The notes beneath the pieces are model-generated. The model had not been told where the DNA came from. It made no database searches and was given only the letters and a program-made list of their open reading frames with translations. The translations under genes were made by a program, and so were the position numbers. Shown here piece after piece: positions 39,199 through 47,809 of a DNA stretch of 64,000 bases (the first letter of the stretch is position 1; each line of letters opens with the position of its first letter). This DNA is from Ignavibacteria bacterium (GTDB taxonomy: Bacteria; Bacteroidota; Ignavibacteria; Tepidaquicellales; Tepidaquicellaceae): contig JBAZNU010000001.1 of the NCBI GenBank assembly GCA_041649015.1, positions 1-64,000 on the forward strand. Reading direction: 5' to 3'.

Positions 39199-40049
39199 TT
39201 TTCGACCTTTAATAATAGTTTTAATATTTTCCTGTTTATTTCCCTTTTCTCAGTCATTCTTCTGAAAGTAAACTTCACAAGAAGATATATCCGGAGTAAT
39301 ATCCTTTCGTATAATCTGTTGTGTTTTTTATAATATAATAATTGTGATTTCTTAGAGAAATAATATGTTTCTGAATAAAATCTTTTGTTAACATTCTCAC
39401 CCTTGTAATGAATAAGTCCATTAAATGGGAAATAATACGATTTGAGTCCCTTATCATACAGTCGTTTACACAAATCCGCATCCTCATAGAAAAGGAAAAA
39501 ATTCTCGTCAAATCCGAAAACTCTTTCAAATGTTTCTCTCTTAATTATCAACGCGGCTCCGCTTACCCAATCAACTTCTTTTATTCTGTTGTTGCCCGTA
39601 TGATCATTTATTACTGCAATATCGTTCTTAATAAAAGCAGTTTCAATATTTTTATTCTTTATCTCATTCGAGAATTTGTTTTCTTTCCAGTAAGAAAGCT
39701 GGTATCTTCCGTCGGGATAAACAAGTCCAAGCCCTGCTACACCAAATTCCATTCCATTAAATACTTTTAGAAAGTCCTGCGAAAAATCCTTTTTCAGTAT
39801 TGTATCTGCATTCAGAAAGAATAGATATTCCCCTTTTGCATACTTTGCAGCTAAATTGTTTGCCTGAGAAAACCCTTTATTCAAATTATTTAATATTGTC
39901 ACACCCTCAATCTTTGATAAATCATCCTCAGGCGAGTTATTAACGACTATAATCTCGAACGAACATTTCAGATTCTTCCTGACTGAATCAACGCAGTTAA
40001 ATGTGAAATCCCTCTGTTTATAATTGATTATGATTACAGAAATATCCAT
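39195..40049 (-). CDS. Glycosyltransferase family 2
   Basis: GT-A fold: ISVIIINYKQRDFTFNCVDS at the start, NKGFSQANNLAAKYAKGEYL, the DxD-like NADT, and WVSGAALIIKRETF with GFDENFFLFYEDADLCKRL. This pattern is typical of rhamnosyltransferase-like enzymes that add to lipid-linked oligosaccharides. The C-terminus is basic (RRMTEKREINRKILK), likely membrane-associated. It lies directly next to the gene upstream with no gap. Confidence 0.87.
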   Translation of the reverse strand: MDISVIIINYKQRDFTFNCVDSVRKNLKCSFEIIVVNNSPEDDLSKIEGVTILNNLNKGFSQANNLAAKYAKGEYLFFLNADTILKKDFSQDFLKVFNGMEFGVAGLGLVYPDGRYQLSYWKENKFSNEIKNKNIETAFIKNDIAVINDHTGNNRIKEVDWVSGAALIIKRETFERVFGFDENFFLFYEDADLCKRLYDKGLKSYYFPFNGLIHYKGENVNKRFYSETYYFSKKSQLLYYKKHNRLYERILLRIYLLVKFTFRRMTEKREINRKILKLLLKVEK

Positions 40050-41084
40050 TTACCTTAGTTCGATTACTCTTATATTTACTATTTTCAAATAAGCCAGCAT
40101 TAATATATTAAGTGCATTCTCTATAAAATTATTTCCATTCGTCGCTTTACCGCTAAGGTACATAAGCACTTCTTCTTCGCTTATTCTCTTTATTGTTTTA
40201 AGTTTTGAGTTTTCTGTTTCAATCCATTTGCAGTTCTTTATTATCCAACCATAAGCTTTTATTATACCTTTTACTGAATACCTGCGCGAAATTAGACCGT
40301 AAAACAATTTAAGCAATAAATTGTACAACATCAAAGGATAATATTTCATCCTGAAACTATCAGAAAAAAACACAAGAAAATTCAAAAGCCGGTTTCTCTC
40401 CTGATAAAAAGTAACGAATTCACTTTTGTATTTACCCATTGTTGCGCCTCCCTTATGCTGTACTAACGACTTTGCATTATGGTAAATATTATATCCTGCA
40501 AATTTCACCTTAAACGACAGGTATGTGTCTTCAGCATAAGCAAAATATTCATCGGGGAAAAGTCCACCTAATTTATTCAGAAGTTTCTTTCTTATAATTA
40601 AAGAGCAGCCGTTAACCTGAAATATTTCTCCCACCCCATTCTCGTTAATATCAAACACCTCCATTATATTGTTACCGAATAGATTAATCGTTCCGTTCTT
40701 TTTATAATACTGCAAAGGTATCCCTTCTGTTATCACAAGCGACTGAACCATTCCGGCATTTTCAGATTCATTTAAACATTTTACAAGCTCCGACAACCAT
40801 TCTTTATCAACGACGGTATCATTATTCAGAAGGACAATCATTTCACCCGATGCGTGTTGCAGTGCTGCGTTATTTCCTCCTGCAAATCCATGGTTTATTT
40901 CCGAAGATATGATTTTAATTCTCACATCATTAAACGTTTCCGCTACATACTCAATACTCCCGTCAGTAGAGCAATTATCTAGAAGTATTACTTCAAAATC
41001 CGAATAAGTCTGTGAAAGTACTGATGTAAGACAATCATTAAGATATTCCTTCCCATTATAGTTTAATATCAGTATTGAAACCAT
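40050..41084 (-). CDS. Glycosyltransferase family 2
   Basis: GT-A fold: VSILILNYNGKEYLNDCLTSVL, NHGFAGGNNAAL, the metal motif NNDT, and VNGCSLIIRKKLL followed by GLFPDEYFAYAEDTYLSFKV. A C-terminal hydrophobic and basic region (YYPLMLYNLLLKLFYGLI) suggests membrane association. It overlaps the upstream gene by one base. It is a probable surface-polysaccharide sugar transferase; the specificity is unknown. Confidence 0.87.
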   Translation of the reverse strand: MVSILILNYNGKEYLNDCLTSVLSQTYSDFEVILLDNCSTDGSIEYVAETFNDVRIKIISSEINHGFAGGNNAALQHASGEMIVLLNNDTVVDKEWLSELVKCLNESENAGMVQSLVITEGIPLQYYKKNGTINLFGNNIMEVFDINENGVGEIFQVNGCSLIIRKKLLNKLGGLFPDEYFAYAEDTYLSFKVKFAGYNIYHNAKSLVQHKGGATMGKYKSEFVTFYQERNRLLNFLVFFSDSFRMKYYPLMLYNLLLKLFYGLISRRYSVKGIIKAYGWIIKNCKWIETENSKLKTIKRISEEEVLMYLSGKATNGNNFIENALNILMLAYLKIVNIRVIELR

Positions 41085-42190
41085 CAGTTGGTTAAATGTT
41101 TGTTGAGATAATCTTTCAGTAAATTAACTCTTTTTTCCCACGTGTTTTCATTTGCAAAAGCAATCGCCTTTTCTTCGGTAACAAGAGCAGGTAGATTATT
41201 TCGTATGAGTCTGTTAACATACTCATAGAATTCATCCTCCGATTTGTACAGATACACATAATCTTTAAATTTTGCAGTTTCCTCATAATAAACTATAAGC
41301 GAAGGTGTACCGCTGTACACATATTCATACACTTTTACGGGATTCACAGAACGAACAAGTTCATCAACGGCAAAAGGCATCACAAGTAAGTCTGCTTTTT
41401 TCATTACATTCATGATGCTGCTGTGAGGTATCTGAGTATATATTTGCAGGCGCTCGTGACAAGGAATATCTGTATCACAAGGACCCACAATTACAAAATT
41501 AACATTCTTAAACCTTCTGAGGGTTTCAAGCAAAAGGTTAAAATTGAACCAATCGGAAACAGCACCTATATAACAAATGTTTTTCATGCCTTCCTTAAAA
41601 AGAGGCAAAAGAGTTGCCGGAAAGGTGTTCACTGTATCATCAATACTTAGTTCAACAGCATTGTTGATTACAAGACAATTTTCTTTCTCGTAGTACCTTG
41701 TTTTAAGTTTTTGCTTCAGGTATTCAGAAGAAAAAATAACAAGGTTGCTCCTTGAATACAGCATTTTTTCCTGCCGTAATATTTCTTTTTGAACAGTTTC
41801 GCTTCTTTTTGAACCCTTAAATTCAACAAAGTCGTCCATGCAATCATATATGACATAATCGTCTGCATGTATAAAATCTTTTATCAAGTAGAAGTGTTTG
41901 TAATTGTTTATCAGTATTACATCATATTTATTTTTGTTTATAATCCTCTTAAGAGAATTCTTTAGCAGTGCGGTATTTAAACGATATATTAATGGATTAT
42001 GTGTTTTAGGTAACTTAAATATCTCATGGCATTTTATATTTGGCGGGATTGGATTTTCTACTCTCTTGGTATACCGCTTTTCAAACACAAGGTCGATATG
42101 GTGATCTTCGCTCAGGTATTTGGCAAAGAAATGGGGTCTCTGTTTTATCCAGTACCAGCTTTCGCCCATTATGAAAAGCATTCGTTTCAA
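41084..42190 (-). CDS. Glycosyltransferase, GT-B fold
   Basis: The start MLFIMGESWYWIKQRPHFFAKYL (ending QRPHFFA) is typical of a GT-B group that acts in polysaccharide clusters. The donor domain shows ICYIGAVSDWFNFNLL, NVNFVIVGPCD and VNPVKVYEYVYSGTPSLIV. The mid-segment DYVIYDCMDDF fits the same group. Substrate unknown. It overlaps the upstream family 2 gene by four bases. Confidence 0.83.
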   Translation of the reverse strand: MKRMLFIMGESWYWIKQRPHFFAKYLSEDHHIDLVFEKRYTKRVENPIPPNIKCHEIFKLPKTHNPLIYRLNTALLKNSLKRIINKNKYDVILINNYKHFYLIKDFIHADDYVIYDCMDDFVEFKGSKRSETVQKEILRQEKMLYSRSNLVIFSSEYLKQKLKTRYYEKENCLVINNAVELSIDDTVNTFPATLLPLFKEGMKNICYIGAVSDWFNFNLLLETLRRFKNVNFVIVGPCDTDIPCHERLQIYTQIPHSSIMNVMKKADLLVMPFAVDELVRSVNPVKVYEYVYSGTPSLIVYYEETAKFKDYVYLYKSEDEFYEYVNRLIRNNLPALVTEEKAIAFANENTWEKRVNLLKDYLNKHLTN

Positions 42191-43056
42191 CTCTTTATCC
42201 GCTCCACTATTCCTGTAAAGTATCCCCTAAGAAGTGAAAAGTATATACTGTACCTTATTACAAAATCCCCTGTCATTAAGTACTTAACCGGTATCAATGC
42301 ATGAAAGATTAGTTTTAAATAGTACATTTTATGAAGCTTATAGTATCCGTCACCTGTTCCGTAATTATAATACTTTCTGCAAGCATCTTTCAGATTAGCA
42401 GGGGCATGCCAGTACGCAACTGCTTTAGGTGCAAAGTAAAACATAAATCCTTTTTCTTTAAGCATAATGTCAAACATCGTATCCTCACCGTAGTGACATT
42501 TGTATGGATAACCGTTAACAGCTTTCCAGCATGATTTTTTAAAAGCAATGCTCCTCGAAGAAGGAAGAAAATCTAATGAATTTGTTTCATCTTTCTTCGG
42601 CAAAAATATATCCGCAAATTTTCTCTGGAATTCATTATCGCGAATCGCTTCATACCACCCGGAAACAACATCAACAGTGTTTTCCTCAAAGGGTTTAACT
42701 ATTTCATAAAGCCAGCTTTTGTCAAGCAGACAACCTGCGTCAGTAACAGCAATGTAATCGCACCGTGCAAGCTCTATCGCGGCATTGCGTGCATCGGCTA
42801 TCGGCGAATCTGAATAAGATTTCGAAAACCTGACTTCACTTGTAATTTTTAGTTTTAAATCAGGATTAGATTCAGCGTACTTTTTAAGAATCTCAAAAGT
42901 ACCGTCTTCGGAACCTCCGTCAATAACAATAAACTCTTCCGCATAAAACTCCTGCTCAAAATAACTTTGCAGAAAATTAGTAATATTATCCGCCTCGTTA
43001 TAAACGACCGTAATTAGACTTACATTCTTTATGTATTTATTGTTTATAAATTCCAA
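42187..43056 (-). CDS. Glycosyltransferase family 2 with C-terminal membrane region
   Basis: GT-A motifs: VSLITVVYNEADNITNFLQS, EFIVIDGGSEDGTFEIL, ADARNAAIELARCDYIAVTDAG (metal-binding TDAG) and GEDTMFDIML. Two hydrophobic stretches near the C-terminus (YYLKLIFHALIPVKYL and VIRYSIYFSLLRGYF) suggest it is membrane-bound. Its 5' end overlaps the stop of the gene upstream by 13 bases. Confidence 0.85.
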   Translation of the reverse strand: MEFINNKYIKNVSLITVVYNEADNITNFLQSYFEQEFYAEEFIVIDGGSEDGTFEILKKYAESNPDLKLKITSEVRFSKSYSDSPIADARNAAIELARCDYIAVTDAGCLLDKSWLYEIVKPFEENTVDVVSGWYEAIRDNEFQRKFADIFLPKKDETNSLDFLPSSRSIAFKKSCWKAVNGYPYKCHYGEDTMFDIMLKEKGFMFYFAPKAVAYWHAPANLKDACRKYYNYGTGDGYYKLHKMYYLKLIFHALIPVKYLMTGDFVIRYSIYFSLLRGYFTGIVERIKS

Positions 43057-44078
43057 AGTCTGTAATAATCCTGTTTTAAACTATCCCATGAATATTCCTT
43101 TGCAAAGCTATATGCAGAATTTATCTTTTCGTTACTTGAAAGCATATCTTCAAACATTTTGATTACTTCATCCTTGCTTCCTGCCGTCCACATTAAATCC
43201 TGACAATGTGGTATCATCTCAAAGTAATCTTTCTTTAGCTCATTATTATAATATCCGAGTACTTTTTTCTTCATTATAAAAGCTTCCAGCATCGATAGAT
43301 ATCCCGAGGCAAAAACAACTTCGCTTTTTGATATGTATTCCGCCGTATCTTTTACCCACCCTTTATAAATTACATTGGGATAATCCTTTAGTGTATCTGT
43401 AAGTGTACCATTCCCGAGTATAACAAATTTATATTCAGGATGTAGCTTATTAATTTCACCGAATGATTCAAGCAACACCGGAAATCCTGTATCCGGTTCG
43501 AGTCTTCCTGCGTATAAAATTGTATTTTCGGAATTGGCATCTGATTTCTGCTCTTCAACTGCTCCGTATGTTATTATGTCAGCTCTTGTTTCATACCACT
43601 TTTCAATGAAATGTCCGACACAAATATTTCCGTTCGTCTTTTCAGATGCATATTTTCTCTTATTCTTTATATAATCAGTCAAAGGAAATATTCCCTCCCA
43701 TCCATGGAAAGTTATATATGTTTTATTCTTTCTTATCTCACGATTAAGCGAAAGAATTGGATGCATTATATTGAAAACCGAATAATCATGGTAATGAATT
43801 ATGTCGTAAGTACTTTTTAATATGTCCTTCGAGAAAATCTGAAACATTATTCCCGCAAAGTTTGAGTACTTGCCGCTTGTTTTTGATAGCCGGTATATTT
43901 TAATCCCTGATATATTTTCTTTATCAGCATCGCCTTTTTTCTTTTTATAAGTCAGTACTGTAACCTTATGTCCGTCCTCAATAATCTTCTTGGATAGTTC
44001 AAACACATGCTTTTCTACCCCTCCTGCATACGGATAGAAACTGTCTGTTATAAATAATATATTTTCTTGTTTATGCAT
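43044..44078 (-). CDS. Glycosyltransferase family 4
   Basis: The GT-B start ILFITDSFYPYAGGVEKHVFELSK is a textbook family 4 acceptor-domain opening. The donor domain has TILYAGRLEPDTGFPVLLESF and KFVILGNGTL. The usual E-x7-E region is weak: SKSEVVFASGYLSMLEAFIMKKKVLGY keeps one E in place of a clear pair. Position and overlap (8 bases with the flippase gene) place it in the polysaccharide operon. Confidence 0.85.
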   Translation of the reverse strand: MHKQENILFITDSFYPYAGGVEKHVFELSKKIIEDGHKVTVLTYKKKKGDADKENISGIKIYRLSKTSGKYSNFAGIMFQIFSKDILKSTYDIIHYHDYSVFNIMHPILSLNREIRKNKTYITFHGWEGIFPLTDYIKNKRKYASEKTNGNICVGHFIEKWYETRADIITYGAVEEQKSDANSENTILYAGRLEPDTGFPVLLESFGEINKLHPEYKFVILGNGTLTDTLKDYPNVIYKGWVKDTAEYISKSEVVFASGYLSMLEAFIMKKKVLGYYNNELKKDYFEMIPHCQDLMWTAGSKDEVIKMFEDMLSSNEKINSAYSFAKEYSWDSLKQDYYRLWNL

Positions 44079-45420
44079 TCGCTTGCTTTATTTTATGTCT
44101 TATTATAAATACAGAGGCTGTAAATCCAGTAAGCTCATTCACAATAAGTGCTAATGCTGATGCATAGACTCCGATTACAGGAAGTAAAAAAACATTAATA
44201 AGAACAACGAATATCAGCTGTATGAGATTAACTTTCCAGTATATACGGATAAAACCAAGATTATACCCGATAATTCCAATGGGACAAACAAGTATTGATA
44301 TGCTGTATCGGAAACAAAGAATACGGCTGAGCATTATTGAACCGTCATATACAAGTCCGTATATATAAGTTATGAGCATAGGAGCAAAAAACGAATATAT
44401 AAGTACAAACAAAAAAACAATAGAACTTACCTTAACAGTTTTTTTAAGCAGTAACATCGTCTCTTCCCTGCTCGTCGCCGCGGAAGCTCTCGGCCAGAGA
44501 ACTGTGTTAAATGCATTTAGAAACATCATCAGCGGCAATGCGAGCTTAGTCGCAACATTGTAAATACCTATCTGGTCTTTAGTAAGATAGCGTCCCATAA
44601 GCCATACGTCAGCCTGCATGGTAAGAATTACTATTATTGATGTTATAACCATAAAAAATGCAAATGACTCTGCTGATGACTTATCAACCGTAGTCTCATT
44701 TAGGTAATGTTCTTTAGGTGCACGGAATATTTCTTTGAAGCCGTTTTTAAAATCCTGCATTTTGAATATTGCACGTCGCGGCACTATCACAAGAAATACA
44801 AGCATTCCTGCCAAGTTCGATATTACTGTTACAATAATGACATTGTAGATAGACCACATTCCCGTAATCGCAATAAACGTTATTCCCGAAAAATTAATTA
44901 AAGCCTGCCCAACGGCAACAAATGCATTCTTTCCGAATAACCTTTTAGATTGAAAGTAGATAATTGGTATTGACGAGAATACATTAAAAAGAACTATCAG
45001 CAAATAAATTCTTATTAAACTTATAAGTTCTGAACTACCCCAGAAATCCTTTGCAACCACTTCAGCAGCAAAATATGAAATAACGAAAAGGATGAGAACA
45101 AGCGAAAACCTTATCCGCAACGCCCAGCGCAGTACAGCATACTGAAGCTCATCATCATTCTTAGATACCGCTCTTGACGCAAACCTTATTGCAGTCTGGT
45201 TTATGCCAAGGTCCGAAAATCCGGTTATTAGAGCAGCGAAGCTTGTTATGAGTACATATTTTCCAAGACTTTCAGCACCAAGTCCGCGAGCAAGAAGTAT
45301 GGACATTGCAAAACCAAATACTGCCGAAGCTATCTGCGGTGCAAAGGAGACTGCCATATCCCTTATACCGGTCTTATTAGAAATGATATTATCCTGTATG
45401 TATTTAAAAAGTTTTAGCAA
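44071..45420 (-). CDS. Polysaccharide flippase (Wzx/MATE-like)
   Basis: The protein has 449 residues with about 12-14 hydrophobic helices. It opens RDMAVSFAPQIASAVFGFAMSILLARGLGAESLGKYVLI, a signature of oligosaccharide flippases (the polysaccharide biosynthesis protein family), then GFSDLGINQTAIRF. It should move lipid-linked sugar units across the inner membrane. It is the only transporter in the glycosyltransferase run. No polymerase (Wzy) was recognised in the window. Confidence 0.88.
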   Translation of the reverse strand: MLKLFKYIQDNIISNKTGIRDMAVSFAPQIASAVFGFAMSILLARGLGAESLGKYVLITSFAALITGFSDLGINQTAIRFASRAVSKNDDELQYAVLRWALRIRFSLVLILFVISYFAAEVVAKDFWGSSELISLIRIYLLIVLFNVFSSIPIIYFQSKRLFGKNAFVAVGQALINFSGITFIAITGMWSIYNVIIVTVISNLAGMLVFLVIVPRRAIFKMQDFKNGFKEIFRAPKEHYLNETTVDKSSAESFAFFMVITSIIVILTMQADVWLMGRYLTKDQIGIYNVATKLALPLMMFLNAFNTVLWPRASAATSREETMLLLKKTVKVSSIVFLFVLIYSFFAPMLITYIYGLVYDGSIMLSRILCFRYSISILVCPIGIIGYNLGFIRIYWKVNLIQLIFVVLINVFLLPVIGVYASALALIVNELTGFTASVFIIRHKIKQANA

Positions 45421-45428
45421 ATTAACTT

Positions 45429-46259
45429 TTAACTCATAAATAATTTTGTTAACAATAACCTAGTTTTTAATACCGGCGAGAGAAAATATGCTTTCGAACC
45501 ATGATTCAATCTGTAATATCGGTAAATATCATCATACATTATCTTCCTTAGCTTATAATCGGCTTTGCTCGTTGAAAGACTTCCATGATGATAAACTTCG
45601 GCATCATGAATAAACATTACTTTCTTTCCTTCAGCGCTTATTCTTTTGCATAAGTCAACATCATTGTACATTATTCTGTAGCTTTCGTTAAATCCTTTTA
45701 ATTTTTTAAGAAGGTCGCCGCGTACCATTAAAAATGTTGTGGCTATCTGATCAACCTGTATGGTCTTATTATATCCGAATCCCCGCATATCATATTCATA
45801 ATTAAATCTGTTTAAAGATGTATATGTTAAGAAAGCATTCGATAATTTCGGAAATTTCTTGCAGTTGCCCTGCAGCGTTCCGTCTGGATACAAAAGCCTG
45901 CAGCCCGCTGCTCCTGCTTCCGGATTAGCATCCAGAAAGTCAATTGTCTTTCTCAAACTGCCGGGTTTAAGAATTGTATCACTTCCTAAAAGTAGTACAT
46001 ACCTTCCCATAGACTCACGTATTCCATGGTTGCATGCAGGAGCATATCCGACATTTTCTTTATTAATTATTATTTTTACCCGAGGAAATTTCTTACCTAT
46101 TAATCCTGCCGTACCGTCATTAGAATTGTTGTCAATAATTATAATTTCAACATTTCCGTTGTATTCAGGAAGGTTTACTATTGACTGAATGCATTCTTCA
46201 GTTTGTTTTCTTGAATTCCATGTAGCTATTACTACTGATAATTCAGCATTATCGTTCAT
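45429..46259 (-). CDS. Glycosyltransferase family 2 (rhamnosyltransferase-like)
   Basis: GT-A motifs: LSVVIATWNSRKQTEECIQSI, IIIIDNNSNDGTAGLI, NVGYAPACNHGI, GSDT (metal) and GCRLLYPDGTLQGNCKKFP, the last typical of WbbL-like rhamnosyltransferases, followed by FNESYRIMYNDVDLCKRI. It is the first glycosyltransferase of the operon, eight bases before the flippase and 11 after PrsW. Confidence 0.86.
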   Translation of the reverse strand: MNDNAELSVVIATWNSRKQTEECIQSIVNLPEYNGNVEIIIIDNNSNDGTAGLIGKKFPRVKIIINKENVGYAPACNHGIRESMGRYVLLLGSDTILKPGSLRKTIDFLDANPEAGAAGCRLLYPDGTLQGNCKKFPKLSNAFLTYTSLNRFNYEYDMRGFGYNKTIQVDQIATTFLMVRGDLLKKLKGFNESYRIMYNDVDLCKRISAEGKKVMFIHDAEVYHHGSLSTSKADYKLRKIMYDDIYRYYRLNHGSKAYFLSPVLKTRLLLTKLFMS

Positions 46260-46270
46260 GAAGTAAATGC

Positions 46271-47269
46271 TCAGGCTTTATTATTGTAATAATACTGCAC
46301 GTGCGCATTATAAAACATCATCTTAATATCATAACGGAGTTTTTCAATATCCTGTTCATATGAAGCACGTTTAGAGCCTTTAAGGTTCTTTACCTGATAT
46401 TTCCTTAATGCAAGTGTTATTGCTGTACTAACATAATCCTTCTGTTTTACTCCTTGCGGACACCATCCGTATTTATTCCGCCTGAAAACATAAGGCAGAT
46501 GGTTCATGTGTTCTGAGGGAATCAAACCGCTGGCCGACTCTTCCTGAAGTTCCTTTGTAATTGTTTTTCCTTCCATGTAAACCGCAATCTGAAATATTGC
46601 AATCCATGCGACAAAATACATAAAAAGAAATATGAACCCGAGCAATGCTGTACTCTCGAAACTTACTGTCAGGTTCCAAGAAAAGTGCAAAAACACTGCT
46701 GCTATGTAACCAGCAGGAATAAGCAGCAGCTTATACCCCGCAGGTTTAAACTTTGCCATTCCAATAAATCCGCCGAGTGTTGCTGTTGCCATGCAGTGCA
46801 TCACCGCAGAAAACAGTGTTCTTATTATTACGAGTACCAGCCATGAAACCGGCTCCTCGCCGTATGCCAGAAAATATAAAAAGTTTTCGGTCATTCCGAA
46901 TCCAAGACCAATCGCACCTCCGTAAACGACCCCGTCGACAACTCCGTCAAACCTTTTCGAAGTTGAGATTATTACTAAGAATAATCCCTTAGTCAGTTCT
47001 TCTACAAGCGGTGCTGTAATAACGGCCCCCGAAAGGTCTGTCAATCCCCCTGCGTTCTCACCAAAGAAAGCCCAGAGTCCCAAAGATAAAGGTATCTGAA
47101 AAATCAAACTCCCTATAATACCAAGAATAATCGCACCTGTAGCGCCCCAGAAGAAGTTAAGAAAGACAATCCAGAACGGATCTCTTTCGTTCCTGTCCAT
47201 CCACCAGATAATAAACAGGTATGTTACCATTGGTATTATTGCCGCGAATATTGAAGCAAAAGCTAACAT
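46271..47269 (-). CDS. PrsW-type intramembrane metalloprotease
   Basis: About seven to eight transmembrane helices. The family motifs are present: VEELTKG (89-95) with the paired glutamates, GFGMTENFLYF (about 123-133), and a histidine in SAVMHCMATATLGGF (H158). PrsW proteins cut anti-sigma factors within the membrane; the target here is unknown. A cytoplasmic tail of about 80 residues has no recognised domain. It sits between the biotin carrier gene and the polysaccharide genes. Confidence 0.88.
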   Translation of the reverse strand: MLAFASIFAAIIPMVTYLFIIWWMDRNERDPFWIVFLNFFWGATGAIILGIIGSLIFQIPLSLGLWAFFGENAGGLTDLSGAVITAPLVEELTKGLFLVIISTSKRFDGVVDGVVYGGAIGLGFGMTENFLYFLAYGEEPVSWLVLVIIRTLFSAVMHCMATATLGGFIGMAKFKPAGYKLLLIPAGYIAAVFLHFSWNLTVSFESTALLGFIFLFMYFVAWIAIFQIAVYMEGKTITKELQEESASGLIPSEHMNHLPYVFRRNKYGWCPQGVKQKDYVSTAITLALRKYQVKNLKGSKRASYEQDIEKLRYDIKMMFYNAHVQYYYNNKA

Positions 47270-47283
47270 ATATAATTCTTTAT

Positions 47284-47808
47284 TTAAACATCAAACTTAA
47301 TAAGCAAATGATTCTTGTCAACTGATTCTTTTTCTTCAACGAGTATCTTCGCTATCTTGCAGTCCCCTGCTGCTTTAAGTTCGTTTTCCATTTTCATTGC
47401 CTCAAGTACTACAAGCACCTGTCCTTTCTTTACTGCATCGCCTTCTTTTACGTTAATCTTCACTATAGCACCGGGCATAGGCGAAAGAAGTTCGTTCTTT
47501 ATCTTTACCGTACCTCGGCTCTTTGCGAATTTTTCCATAAGGACTTCCATCTCATTCTTGCAGACTGTGTGATAGTAACGCGAATTGTACTCGAGCATAA
47601 ATTCGGTGTGTTTTAATTCGCTCTCTACCGTTTCATCTGCCTTAAATATATAGTTCTTATGGTCAAGCCTTACAAGGAGCAGTTCATCTGTAAGGAATTT
47701 ATACTCAAATTCTTCCGTGTCGTTGTCCGCAAACTTAACGTTATTACCCGAAAGCATTACGTCCATTGGAGTTTCATTACCGTTAATGCTTATAAAATAC
47801 TTTTTCAT
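47284..47808 (-). CDS. Biotin carboxyl carrier protein
   Basis: The C-terminal biotinyl domain (about 105-174) has the EAMKM motif with the biotinylated lysine at K139 and the entry LLSPMPGAIVKINVKEGDAVKKGQ. The N-terminal 100 residues resemble the carrier part of acyl-CoA carboxylases (propionyl-CoA or acetyl-CoA type), not the proline-rich linker of E. coli AccB. AAGGAG precedes the start by about 13 bases. It lies one base after accC, so the two subunits work together. No carboxyltransferase gene is in the window. Confidence 0.88.
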   Translation of the reverse strand: MKKYFISINGNETPMDVMLSGNNVKFADNDTEEFEYKFLTDELLLVRLDHKNYIFKADETVESELKHTEFMLEYNSRYYHTVCKNEMEVLMEKFAKSRGTVKIKNELLSPMPGAIVKINVKEGDAVKKGQVLVVLEAMKMENELKAAGDCKIAKILVEEKESVDKNHLLIKFDV

Positions 47809-47809
47809 A

